In this document: positions 50,022 to 59,290 of the stretch, piece after piece
How the letters are laid out: each line of letters begins with the position of its first letter
How positions within the stretch are numbered: the first letter of the stretch is position 1
Source of the DNA: Acidobacteriota bacterium
Lineage (GTDB): Bacteria; Acidobacteriota; Terriglobia; Bryobacterales; Bryobacteraceae
DNA length: 64,000 nt
Direction of reading: 5' to 3'
Assembly: GCA_005808475.1 (NCBI GenBank)
Contig: SYLY01000040.1
Span: forward strand, 1-64,000
Made by a program: the position numbers and the translations under genes
The notes under the pieces: generated by a model
Database searches by the model: none
Told to the model about the DNA's origin: nothing
The model's input: the letters and a program-made list of their open reading frames with translations, nothing else

Positions 50022-53000
50022 CTACCAAACCAGCCGGCTGGAAACTTGCACCGTTCTCTGGAGCCGGGCGCTGGAGATGACGCCGAAATTCGACACCCCG
50101 CGGTTGTCCGCCGGCATGTCGAAGAAGGGCGTGTTCGCCGCGTTGTACGCTTCGGCGCGGAGCCGGAACTTGAAGCGCTCGGTAATCCGGAAATCTTTGT
50201 GTAGCGTCAGGTCGACATGCGCGCGGCCGGGTCCGCGAGTGTCGGGAAGGGTCCGGGCGGTATTGCCGAAAGTGAACGGTTCCGGGATGCGGAACGCCTG
50301 TGTGTCGAAGTACTCGTTCAAGCGCGATTGAGTGGATCCGGTCTTGTTGCCCGAGCGGCCAACGTTGTTCGGGCGAGTCACCGCGTTGAAGACGCCCGTG
50401 GAGCCCGACGAAATCAGCCCGATCGGAAACCCGGTATTGAATGTGCCCCAAGCGCTGAGCGACCATCCGCCGATCACCCGGTTTCGCCGCGCCCACGGCA
50501 CATCCCAGGAGCCGAACAGCACCAGACGCTGGGATACATCGCCTTCCGAGATGGACCGCTCCGAGCGCAAGTCATACGCATTCTGAAGGGGCGGGACGAA
50601 GTCCGTGATGTTCACCACCCGGCCCGACCCATTGTCGATGAGTTTGCCGTTCGTGTAGGCGATCTGCCCGAGGAAACCGCGGGAAAGGCGTTTCTCGATC
50701 TTCAACGTGAACGAATGGTAGGTGGACGAGCCCATGTTCTGCATATAGCTTTGGACTCCGCCGTAGTGCGGATAGGGCCGGAGCAGTTGGCCGCGCGTGA
50801 TGGTTGGCAGCGCGAGCGAGCCCTCGCGGACGATTCCGAAAAACGGGTTCGGAAGCAGGTCGGCCAGCGAGGACCCGAGGGCCTGATGTTTCGGGTCCAG
50901 TTGATTCCAGTTGATTCCCACCGGCAGCCGCACGCCTTTGTTGCCCGCGTAAGCAGCCTCGATCAATACATTGCCGGGCAGTTCGCGCTGGATGTTGAAG
51001 TTCCACTGCTGTGTGTAGATGTTGTTGAGGTTCCGGCGGTCCATTGCGATCACGCCGAGCCCCATTTGGGTAACATCCACCGGATCGTTGGACTTGCGCA
51101 GGGCGCCGCCGGGAAAGGGGTTGCTCAGGTAGTTCAACGGGCGCAGTCCATCGAGACTGGCGACCCAGGGCGTGGTGATGAGCGCGCCACTGGTTCCGAA
51201 GCTGTTCGGCGCCGTGTAACCGAACACGGGCGAATAGAAGATGCCGTAGCCGCCGCGAACCACCAGACGGGGAGCAATCCGGAAAGCGAAGCCGGCGCGC
51301 GGGCCGAAATTCGTCCATGCGTTGTCCATGTTGCCGCGCGGCTCGCCATCCTGACCCGGGTGCGTCATGGTTCCGGTCAAGCCAGGCCTTCCGGGCACGG
51401 GAATCGGAAACGGCCGGCGAAAATCGAACGTCGCAAAGCGGTTGTAGCGCTCCGTGCGCGCGGTCTCCACCTCCCACCGCAGGCCCAGATTGAGCGTGAG
51501 GCGGCTGGACACCTTCCAATCGTCATTCACGAACGCCCCCCAGTAGAAGTTCCTCACCGCCAGGCGCGGTGTGCTGGTGATGCTGCCGCCTCCCGTGCCG
51601 AGAAGGAACGACGCGATTCCATCGCCCGCGGTGAGCGTGGCGCGCTGCGGATCGGGCCCCTGTGTCCACGACACGGGTAAGGAGAACTGCGCGTTCTCGG
51701 AACCCGCCTGGTAAGCGTTCTGGTTGTAGAGGCGGCCCTCGCCGCCCGTTTTGATGGTGTGTGTTCCGCGGATCACGGTGAGGTCGGAGTTGAGATGCCA
51801 GATGTCGTTGGCGAGCCGAATCCGGTCCCCGCCCTGCGGTCCGAGTCCCCCGTATCCGGCGGGCCGAAATCCGGGGAGGCTGTTCTCCTCGCGGATCGCG
51901 TCGAGCGCCGGATTGAAGCCGAACTGCGCCAGGTTGATGCCTTCGTGCAAGGGGGTGCGAGCGCTGAAGTCGCGCGCGAATCCGAGCCGTGCGTTCAACA
52001 GAATCGTGGGACTGAAGGTGTAGGTGTCGTTGACCGTCATGCTCTGTGAAACGGATCCTGGGTTGAACCCCAGGACGGAATCGCCAAGCGTACCGTAATC
52101 GCCGAGCGCCGTGCTGGTCCCGGTCGAACGCGTATAACGGCCGAAGATGCGATGGAAGCTGGAGAATTCGTGGTCGAGCCTGCCGGTGTATTGATAGGAT
52201 CGCGACTGGGACGGCTGCTGGAATACGAAGTTGTCCACGCGCGCCGGACCGACTCCTGGGCGGTTCGGCTCCGGATACAGCTTCATCAGATTCCGCGCCG
52301 CCTGGTCCTGGCGGCTGGAGGGGATCGCGTTCCCGGGAAACGGCATGCGCGCGAATCCGGCGCCGGACGATGTTGTCGTCACCGGATCGAAGATCGTCAT
52401 CGGTTGTCCGTTCCGGTTCACGAGGTTCCGGAAATCGCCTTGGCGGAACTCAGCGAGCGGAAGCGTGGCCGCGCCCGTGCTTCCCGCCGACGACGCGCGG
52501 GTGTCCTGGTAGTCGCCGTAGTAGAAAGTCTTGTTGGCGCGCACCGGACCTCCGATCGCGCCTCCAAACTGATTCCGGCGGAAGTTGCCCTTCGGCTGTC
52601 CGCGCGTGTTGGCGAACCACGCGTTGGCGTCGAGGTTGTCATTCTGATGGAACAGAAACACGCTTCCGTGGATCTCGTTCGACCCGCCGCGGGTGATCAC
52701 GTTGAAAACGCCGCCACCGGTGCGTCCGAACTCGGCGCTGTAGGCGTTGGTGTGGATCTTCATTTCGACGACGCCTTCGGGCAACGGCATGACGCCGAAG
52801 TCGTTGTTCTTCGGCATCGAGGACGAGACGCCGTCGACGAGCAAGTCGTTGGTCCGGTAACGGCCGCCATTGACGGAGAAATCCGCGTTCGTGAGCCCGC
52901 CGCCGCCCGCGTTCACGGCCTGCGGATTCACCTGGACACCCGGCGTGAGCGCGGCGAACTGCAGCACGTACCGCCCCTTCAGCGGCAACTCCTCGATCGC

Positions 53001-53441
53001 GCGAGAGCCCAACGACGCCGACAGGGCCGCCGATCCGGACTCGACCATCTCCGCGCGGCCGGTTACCACGATCGATTCGGACGTGGTTCCGATCTGGAGG
53101 GTGAGGTTGACTTGGACGCGTCCGCCCACGCTCAGTTCGATGCCGCGCCGTTCCAGGGTCTGGAATCCCGCCGCGCCGGTGACGATCTTGTACGCTCCCG
53201 GGCGGAGCAGCGGAAGTTCGTAGTTCCCCCGGCTGTCCGTTTTCGTTTCGCTGCCGGTGTTGGTCGATTCTTGCACGGCGCGGACTTGGGCGCCGGGAAT
53301 CGGCGCGCCCGAGGGATCGCTGACGGTCCCGAGCAGCGATCCGGTAATCGATTGCGCGGAAGCCACGGAGCTGAGAAGCAGCGGCAGCACCCGGTAAAGC
53401 CGGGTCCGAACAAACAAGGCCGAAGTGTGTGTTGAATGCAC
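50022..53441 (-). CDS. TonB-dependent receptor, Oar-like (receptor 5)
   Basis: A 1139-residue outer-membrane receptor: signal peptide (VRTRLYRVLPLLLSSVASAQ), carboxypeptidase-regulatory domain (GTVSDPSGAPIPGAQVRAV), plug (IEELPLKGRYVLQFAALTPG) and barrel ending in Trp (SSRLVW). The GTG at 53441 is preferred because GGAGAAGG lies eight bases upstream; an in-frame ATG at 53519 is far outside the signal peptide and inside the promoter. It is followed by receptor 4 on the same strand. Ligand unknown. Confidence 0.9.
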   Translation of the reverse strand: MHSTHTSALFVRTRLYRVLPLLLSSVASAQSITGSLLGTVSDPSGAPIPGAQVRAVQESTNTGSETKTDSRGNYELPLLRPGAYKIVTGAAGFQTLERRGIELSVGGRVQVNLTLQIGTTSESIVVTGRAEMVESGSAALSASLGSRAIEELPLKGRYVLQFAALTPGVQVNPQAVNAGGGGLTNADFSVNGGRYRTNDLLVDGVSSSMPKNNDFGVMPLPEGVVEMKIHTNAYSAEFGRTGGGVFNVITRGGSNEIHGSVFLFHQNDNLDANAWFANTRGQPKGNFRRNQFGGAIGGPVRANKTFYYGDYQDTRASSAGSTGAATLPLAEFRQGDFRNLVNRNGQPMTIFDPVTTTSSGAGFARMPFPGNAIPSSRQDQAARNLMKLYPEPNRPGVGPARVDNFVFQQPSQSRSYQYTGRLDHEFSSFHRIFGRYTRSTGTSTALGDYGTLGDSVLGFNPGSVSQSMTVNDTYTFSPTILLNARLGFARDFSARTPLHEGINLAQFGFNPALDAIREENSLPGFRPAGYGGLGPQGGDRIRLANDIWHLNSDLTVIRGTHTIKTGGEGRLYNQNAYQAGSENAQFSLPVSWTQGPDPQRATLTAGDGIASFLLGTGGGSITSTPRLAVRNFYWGAFVNDDWKVSSRLTLNLGLRWEVETARTERYNRFATFDFRRPFPIPVPGRPGLTGTMTHPGQDGEPRGNMDNAWTNFGPRAGFAFRIAPRLVVRGGYGIFYSPVFGYTAPNSFGTSGALITTPWVASLDGLRPLNYLSNPFPGGALRKSNDPVDVTQMGLGVIAMDRRNLNNIYTQQWNFNIQRELPGNVLIEAAYAGNKGVRLPVGINWNQLDPKHQALGSSLADLLPNPFFGIVREGSLALPTITRGQLLRPYPHYGGVQSYMQNMGSSTYHSFTLKIEKRLSRGFLGQIAYTNGKLIDNGSGRVVNITDFVPPLQNAYDLRSERSISEGDVSQRLVLFGSWDVPWARRNRVIGGWSLSAWGTFNTGFPIGLISSGSTGVFNAVTRPNNVGRSGNKTGSTQSRLNEYFDTQAFRIPEPFTFGNTARTLPDTRGPGRAHVDLTLHKDFRITERFKFRLRAEAYNAANTPFFDMPADNRGVSNFGVISSARLQRTVQVSSRLVW

Positions 53442-53493
53442 TGGATCCACCTTCTCCGAACGAGAATTCCGGTCCGAGACGGAGGCCTCGGTG

Positions 53494-53521
53494 AAATTAC
53501 GATACCAGTTTCGAGGCACAA
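53494..53521 (-). promoter_or_regulatory. Promoter of receptor 5
   Basis: Bottom strand TTGTGC (53521-53516), 16 bases, then TAATTT (53499-53494). It leaves a leader of about 45 bases before the GTG at 53441, with GGAGAAGG as ribosome site. Confidence 0.45.
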
Positions 53522-53555
53522 CGGCAAGGCGCGCCGCCGCGCCCCCGGGCGGAAC

Positions 53556-55271
53556 TCACGCCCGCGAGGTGGGCCCCGTCGCCGTCGCGCGCCAGACCAG
53601 TTCGATGCGCCGGACCCGGAGCGGCTTTTCGAGGCCCGGTCCCCGTTTGTTGAGCCGGATCGCGATCCGGTTGCGGCCCGGGCGCACCAGTTGCGGCGGA
53701 ACGCTGAGCCGGATCGCGTCGAATCGCATGTCCCAGGCTTGGTCTGGCGGGAAACCGATCATCCCGTTTCCCGGCAGCGGCCGCACCTCGTAGCCAACCT
53801 TCTTCCAGCTCGAGGCCGTGTCGATCTCGGCGGGTTCGAGCAACGTCTCGCCGAACTTGACGCTCAACTTGTCTCCGGGCTGCGAGTAGTCGAACCCGAT
53901 CCACAAGTCGACTGACGCCGGCCGCGAAATCCGTCCATCGTCCGGCACGGCGAGAAAGACCGCGCGATCGCCGTCGGCGGGAACGATCTCGAACGGAACG
54001 GCGGCATCCTTCACGGCCGTGTTGTAGCGGAGGAAGTCCGCGCCCGGTTGGCGGCCGGCGGAGAGAAATCCCTCCACCGCGGTGTAGTGTTTGTCCTTGC
54101 CTCGCATCTTCGCCGGATCTGCGATTTCGTCGAGCATGTGTTTCCGCCACCCGCCGAATAGATACCAGTTGGACGCGTAAATGCCGTCGGCGCCATCGCG
54201 CCAAAGGTTGGACGCACTGCCGCGGATCACTTCGTCCGGGCTGATCCGGTAATGATTGCCGTAGCAGCCCAAGCTGGCGTAGACAGGCAGCGGCTTCGCC
54301 TTGGCGAGCGCGCGAAAGTCCTTCACGCCGGGCGCCTCCGTCAAGCCTTGGCCGAGGATGAGCGAGTCGGCGAGATCGTCCGAGATCCACGTGTCGATCT
54401 CGAAGCCGCCTTCGCGGCACCACTCGACACGCTCCGGAATCCGCACGGCGAGTTCGATCGGCCGGCCTCGCTTGGCCGCCTTCGCGCGCAGGCTCTTGCG
54501 GACCTCGCGCAGGAACATCGTCAGAAACTTGCCGTTTTCCTTCTCCGTGCCTCGGCGGAAGTAGAGCGAATGACGAAGGAAGTCGAGCTCGATGCCATCG
54601 AAATCCCAGCGGTCGAAGTACTCTTCCACCACGCGCAGCTTGAGCGCCCGCACGCGCGGATGTTCGAAATCGAGCGCGCTCCACCAATCGAGATCCTCCA
54701 CCAGCCAGTCGGGATTGATGCGCTTGAACGAAGGCAGTTCCGGATTGGGGAGCGCGCCGCGGGGATGCTGCCCGTCATGAATGTCGTTGATGCGCAGAGA
54801 CACGAAGGCGTCGAGTCCGCGCTTGTGACACTCCTCGACGATGACGGCCGGCGGGTTGTGTCCGGCATCGGCCATGGCCTTGGGATTGAGGTACTGATCC
54901 TTGGGATCGACCGGAATCCCTCCGTGCCATTCCTTCTCCTTGGGGAACTCGAAGCGGTCGGCCTGGCCGGGCCATTCGAGGACGTTGCTTTGAAATTCGG
55001 CGACGTTGCCGCTGCCGAAGCTGAACAGCACCGTGTCGACCGCGGAGTTCTCGATCGGCGTGAACACTAGCGAAGTGAACTGTTCGCGCGTCAACGGACC
55101 ATAGGAGCCGGACAGCACCGTCCGCCCCCAGGTGTGGATCGCCGATCCGTCCCAGTTGAACAGCAGCCGGCGTTTGCCGGGGGAAGCTTTACGAGGGACG
55201 GTTTTCGTCCGCGAAAGCGCGGTCTCCGCCGCGCCGGCGGCGAGAAATCCTCTGCGCGTGATGGGCCGCAT
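53556..55271 (-). CDS. TIM-barrel glycosidase-like protein, TAT-exported (module B)
   Basis: A 571-residue protein with TAT signal RPITRRGFLAAGAAET. Residues ~100-360 look like a GHL10-type TIM barrel: ECHKRGLDAFVSLRINDIHD, then WDFDGIELDFLRH, where the acidic residues are candidate catalytic groups, and EIDTWISDDLADSLILGQG. The C-terminal ~150 residues form a beta-sandwich (WIGFDYSQPGDKLSVKFGET). It probably acts on polysaccharides in the periplasm. It starts three bases after the DUF1501 gene of module B, so it belongs to that operon. The exact glycoside hydrolase family is not certain. Confidence 0.78.
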   Translation of the reverse strand: MRPITRRGFLAAGAAETALSRTKTVPRKASPGKRRLLFNWDGSAIHTWGRTVLSGSYGPLTREQFTSLVFTPIENSAVDTVLFSFGSGNVAEFQSNVLEWPGQADRFEFPKEKEWHGGIPVDPKDQYLNPKAMADAGHNPPAVIVEECHKRGLDAFVSLRINDIHDGQHPRGALPNPELPSFKRINPDWLVEDLDWWSALDFEHPRVRALKLRVVEEYFDRWDFDGIELDFLRHSLYFRRGTEKENGKFLTMFLREVRKSLRAKAAKRGRPIELAVRIPERVEWCREGGFEIDTWISDDLADSLILGQGLTEAPGVKDFRALAKAKPLPVYASLGCYGNHYRISPDEVIRGSASNLWRDGADGIYASNWYLFGGWRKHMLDEIADPAKMRGKDKHYTAVEGFLSAGRQPGADFLRYNTAVKDAAVPFEIVPADGDRAVFLAVPDDGRISRPASVDLWIGFDYSQPGDKLSVKFGETLLEPAEIDTASSWKKVGYEVRPLPGNGMIGFPPDQAWDMRFDAIRLSVPPQLVRPGRNRIAIRLNKRGPGLEKPLRVRRIELVWRATATGPTSRA

Positions 55272-55274
55272 CCG

Positions 55275-56729
55275 TCAGACCATGACTTCCTTGATCAGCT
55301 TGCCGCCCAGGTCCGTCAGCCGTTTGAAGCGCCCCGAGTGATAGTAGGTGAGCCGCATGTCGTCCAGACCCATGAGACGCAGGATCGTGGCGTGCATGTC
55401 GTGCGTGTGATAGACGTTCTCGACGCAGGTGATGCCGAGTTCATCCGTCTGGCCCACGACCGTACCGCCCTTGATCCCGGCGCCCGCCATCCACATCACC
55501 ATCGCGTTCTGATTGTGATCGCGTCCCGGGCCGGACCGGAAGAAATCCATGCTGTTGTCGGCGGTGCGCCCGAACTCGCCGCCCCAAACCACCAAGGTCT
55601 GATCGAGCAGTCCGCGCTGCTCGAGATCGGCCAGCAGCGCCGCCACGGGCTTGTCGGTTTCGAGTCCCCGGTTGCGATGCTCGCGCGCGATGTTCTCATG
55701 CGAGTCCCATCCGTCGGAGTAGATCTGCACGAAGCGCACGCCGCGCTCCACCAGACGCCGGGCCATCAGGCATTTCCGGGCCATGGGCTCGGTCTGCTTG
55801 TCGTCCAGACCGTAGAGTTCCCGGGTCGCTTCGGACTCTTTGCCCAGATCGAGGCACTCGGGAACGGCGGTCTGCATCCGGAACGCGAGTTCGTAATTCT
55901 TCATTCGCGTCAGCAGGTGCGGATTGCGCGGTTGGGAGTTGAGCTGCGAGGCGTTGAGTTCGTTGAGAAGGGTGAGGTCGCGCCGCTGTTGCTCCTTGGT
56001 GACGCCTTCCGGCGGCTGCAGATCGACGATCGGGTCGCCCACGGAGTTGATCAGCGTGCCCTGATAATACGCCGGCAAGTAGCCGCTGGACCAGTTGATG
56101 CTACCGCCGAAGATGCCGCCGCGAAGGTCGGGCAGCACCACGAAAGCCGGCAGGTTCTGATTCTCCGTGCCCAGCCCGAACACCGTCCACGCGCCCATCG
56201 AAGGGCTTCCCGGAATCGTCACGCCGGTGTTCATATAGAACGTCGCCGTCGTGTGCGCCTCCGAACTGGTGTGCATGGCCCGGACGACGGCGATCTTGTC
56301 GGCCCGCTTGGCCAAATGCGGAAAGATCTCGGAGATCTCCATGCCGCTCTTGCCGTGCCGCGCGAACTTGAACGGACTTCCGACGTAGATGCGCTTCTCG
56401 AGGCTCCCGTATTTGCGCGTGATCGGCTTGCCGTGGAGTTCGAGGAGCTTGGGCTTGGGGTCGAAGGTGTCCATCTGTCCGGGCGCGCCGGACATGAAGA
56501 GGAAGATGACCGACTTGGCCTTCGCGGGGAGGTGCGGCTTCTTCGGAGCCAGCGGATCGGCGCCGCCGGACTCGGCCGCCAGCAGTCCGTCCTGGGCCAG
56601 CAGCGATGTGAACGCGATGCTGCCGATGCCTTGGCCGAAGCGGTGGAAGAAATCGCGGCGGCCGATTTCACCCGCTCGCGGGTCCGGCCGGCTGGTCTTT
56701 CCACAAAATTGAAACTCGCTCTTGGGCAT
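55275..56729 (-). CDS. DUF1501 protein (module B)
   Basis: A 484-residue DUF1501 protein with a TAT-type signal displaced inward (GEIGRRDFFHRFGQGIGSIA). Family landmarks are VIFLFMSGAPGQMDTFDPKP, VVRAMHTSSEAHTTATFYMN, VVWGGEFGRTADNS and YHTHDMHATILRLMGLDD. The start at 56729 has GGAAGG eight bases upstream; an earlier in-frame codon at 56762 would overlap the upstream gene. It differs clearly from the module A copy (431 residues), so the two modules are not a recent duplication. Confidence 0.9.
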   Translation of the reverse strand: MPKSEFQFCGKTSRPDPRAGEIGRRDFFHRFGQGIGSIAFTSLLAQDGLLAAESGGADPLAPKKPHLPAKAKSVIFLFMSGAPGQMDTFDPKPKLLELHGKPITRKYGSLEKRIYVGSPFKFARHGKSGMEISEIFPHLAKRADKIAVVRAMHTSSEAHTTATFYMNTGVTIPGSPSMGAWTVFGLGTENQNLPAFVVLPDLRGGIFGGSINWSSGYLPAYYQGTLINSVGDPIVDLQPPEGVTKEQQRRDLTLLNELNASQLNSQPRNPHLLTRMKNYELAFRMQTAVPECLDLGKESEATRELYGLDDKQTEPMARKCLMARRLVERGVRFVQIYSDGWDSHENIAREHRNRGLETDKPVAALLADLEQRGLLDQTLVVWGGEFGRTADNSMDFFRSGPGRDHNQNAMVMWMAGAGIKGGTVVGQTDELGITCVENVYHTHDMHATILRLMGLDDMRLTYYHSGRFKRLTDLGGKLIKEVMV

Positions 56730-56745
56730 TCGCTGGTCCTTCCTT

Positions 56746-59175
56746 CTAGTCCAGGAAAACAAACTCGTTCATGTTGAACAGCACCAGGCACAGTTCGGTG
56801 AGATTCCCTTGGGGCTTGGCTTCCGGCCGCCGGAGAAACTTCAGCGCCATCTCTCGTTCGGTTTCCGAAGGCGCGCGCTGGAACGTCAACTGAAACGCCC
56901 GGTCCACTTGCTTGTCCGGTTCGGCGCCGGCTTCGCTCCCGATTCTCTTTGCCATTTCCGCGCTCTGCTCGTGCGAGAACTGGCTGTTGAACAGCGCGAA
57001 GACTTGCGGCGTGACGGACGTGACTCCGCGGGTCACGCAGGTCTGATCCATGTTGGCGCCGTCGAACACCTTGATGAACGGCAACTGGAACGAACGGGAC
57101 TGCAGCATATAAACCGTGCGACGGCTACGTTCCTTGACTTCGGAGGGTTCCCACCAGGTGGGAGCGCGAGCCATTTGCTCGTCGTTGGCCACTGGGAAAA
57201 ACGGAGGTCCGCCCATCGCCGGGTTCAACTGTCCGCTGACCGCCAACATGCTGTCGCGGATCGATTCCACCTCGACGCGAATCGGGTCTCGCATCCAGAA
57301 GAACTTGTTCTCGGAATCGATCTTTTCGGCGGCCTCCTCCCGGGGATGATTCATGCCCAAGTGATAGACGTTCGAGTTCACGATCAGCCGTTGGATTTCC
57401 TTGATGCTCCAGCCGCTCTCGACGAATCGCCAGGCCAGCCAGTCGAGCAGTTCCTTGTGCTCCGTGCCCGATCCGTTCTTGCCGAAGTCGCTCGGAGTGG
57501 CCACCAGTCCCTTGCCGAAATGATATTGCCAGATCCGGTTCACCATCACACGCGCGGTCAGCGGATTCTCCGGCGAGGCGATCCACTTGGCGAGCAACTG
57601 CCGCCGCGTCCCCCCCAGTCCGTCGAGATTGACCGGATCCGAGTTGCCGGTGACCGCGCTGAGGAAGCCGGGCTTCACCTCCTCGCCGGCCAGTTTGTAG
57701 TTCCCGCCCGCCAATACCTTCGTTGAGACGACGTCGAGCAGTTCGCCGTTGTCAGCCACGATGTGGGCTTTCGGCAGATGGTAGTCGGGCGAGTTCGGAT
57801 TCGCGAAGCGGGCGGTCTGCCGGCCAATCAGCTTCTGCCGGGCCTTCTCTTCCTTGTTCTGAAGCATGTCGCCCGGCACGGCATACTTACGCTGGCCCGC
57901 ATCCGCCCAGTCCTTCAGATCCTGGCCGGCGAAGAGGATCCTGTGCTGGTCCTGGCGCTCCTGCATCTGCTTCCGGAACTCGGCGATCGCCTTGTCGCGC
58001 TTGTCCAGAGTCTCTTTCCATTCCTTGGACGACTTCTCCCAGCGCGCGGGATCGATCTTCGGCGCCTCGTACTGATGAAACGGCAGATCGGCCACGTCGA
58101 CGGTGATTGGCGTGAAGAAACTCTCGATGCGATAGTAGTCCTTCGTGGGCAGCGGATCGAATTTGTGGTCATGGCAGCGGGCGCAACCCAGCGTCATCCC
58201 GAGAAACACCGATGCCGTGGTGTCCACCAGATCCACCATGAAGTCGCGGCGGATCATCTCGCGTTCCACCTGCTCCACCTGAACCCACTGGCTCAGAAAC
58301 GCAAGCCCCAGCCTGGCCTCGGCGCCGTAGTTCGGAAACGCATCGCCAGCCAGTTGTTCCTTGATGAACCGGTCGTAGGGACGATCCTGATTGAAGGCGC
58401 GAATGACGTAGTCGCGATAGCGCCACATGTGCGGACGCGAGTAGTCGATCGCGCCGCCTTTCGTGTCGGAATACCGGGCGAGGTCCAGCCAATGGCGTCC
58501 CCACTTCTCGCCGTAACGCCGATCCTCGAGCAGCCTCTCGACTTCCTTCTTATAGGCATCGGGCGAAGGATCGTCCAGGAACCGTTTCATCTCCTCGGGA
58601 GTGGGCGGAACGCCGAGGAGAGAGAAGTACAGCCGTCGGTAGGCGCCGCGGCGGGATACCGGAGGCGCGGGCGCGAGGTCCTTCTCCTCGAGCTTCGCGA
58701 GCACGAAGGCGTCGATCGGATTGCGCACCCATTCCGTGTTCTTCACGGCGGGAACGGAGGGTTGCGCCACCGGCGTCCACGGCCAGCCCGGCTTCTTCTT
58801 CGTCTGGGTGACTGGCCCGCCGGCGGAAGCCTTCATCGTATCGATCCACTTGGCGATGCGATCGATTTCGGCGCCGGCCAGCGGCTTGCCGCCCATCGGC
58901 ATGCGCGGCTGCACGGCGCCGCGAAGCCGGTGAATCAGGGGGCTGCGATCGCTGTGTCCGGGAACGATCGAAGGACCGTGCTTCGATCCGCCGCGAAGCA
59001 GTCCCTCCAGCGTATCCACCGCAAGGCCGCTCTGATCCTTGCTGGCGCTGTGGCAAGAAACGCACTGGCCGCGCAGGACAGGACGGATGTCTCTTTCGAA
59101 ATCGGGGCCGGTTTGCGCAAGACCGGCGCCGGTTGCCGCCAGCAGCGGCACGACGCGCAGTATCGGATACCTCAT
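56746..59175 (-). CDS. Cytochrome-type DUF1549/DUF1553 protein (module B)
   Basis: An 809-residue exported protein with signal peptide (MRYPILRVVPLLAATGAGLA). The N-terminal planctomycete-type cytochrome C domain (~22-110) has the CxxCH motif CVSCHS and a possible Met ligand in RMPMGG. DUF1549 (~150-350) carries a second CxxCH (GCARCHDHKFDPL). DUF1553 fills ~540-790 (RRQLLAKWIASPENPLTARV). It probably binds haem and passes electrons during oxidation of sugars; the reaction is unproven. GAGGA lies five bases before the ATG. It heads the module B operon. Confidence 0.9.
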   Translation of the reverse strand: MRYPILRVVPLLAATGAGLAQTGPDFERDIRPVLRGQCVSCHSASKDQSGLAVDTLEGLLRGGSKHGPSIVPGHSDRSPLIHRLRGAVQPRMPMGGKPLAGAEIDRIAKWIDTMKASAGGPVTQTKKKPGWPWTPVAQPSVPAVKNTEWVRNPIDAFVLAKLEEKDLAPAPPVSRRGAYRRLYFSLLGVPPTPEEMKRFLDDPSPDAYKKEVERLLEDRRYGEKWGRHWLDLARYSDTKGGAIDYSRPHMWRYRDYVIRAFNQDRPYDRFIKEQLAGDAFPNYGAEARLGLAFLSQWVQVEQVEREMIRRDFMVDLVDTTASVFLGMTLGCARCHDHKFDPLPTKDYYRIESFFTPITVDVADLPFHQYEAPKIDPARWEKSSKEWKETLDKRDKAIAEFRKQMQERQDQHRILFAGQDLKDWADAGQRKYAVPGDMLQNKEEKARQKLIGRQTARFANPNSPDYHLPKAHIVADNGELLDVVSTKVLAGGNYKLAGEEVKPGFLSAVTGNSDPVNLDGLGGTRRQLLAKWIASPENPLTARVMVNRIWQYHFGKGLVATPSDFGKNGSGTEHKELLDWLAWRFVESGWSIKEIQRLIVNSNVYHLGMNHPREEAAEKIDSENKFFWMRDPIRVEVESIRDSMLAVSGQLNPAMGGPPFFPVANDEQMARAPTWWEPSEVKERSRRTVYMLQSRSFQLPFIKVFDGANMDQTCVTRGVTSVTPQVFALFNSQFSHEQSAEMAKRIGSEAGAEPDKQVDRAFQLTFQRAPSETEREMALKFLRRPEAKPQGNLTELCLVLFNMNEFVFLD

Positions 59176-59290
59176 TGTATTCCTCGTTGTTTCCGCCAAT
59201 TGAGCCAATCCTATCATGAGCGCGGCCGCGAAAATCCGCCGGCCCGGCAACCGCGACAGGGCATCCAGGCGTATAGCGGACCAACCATGA

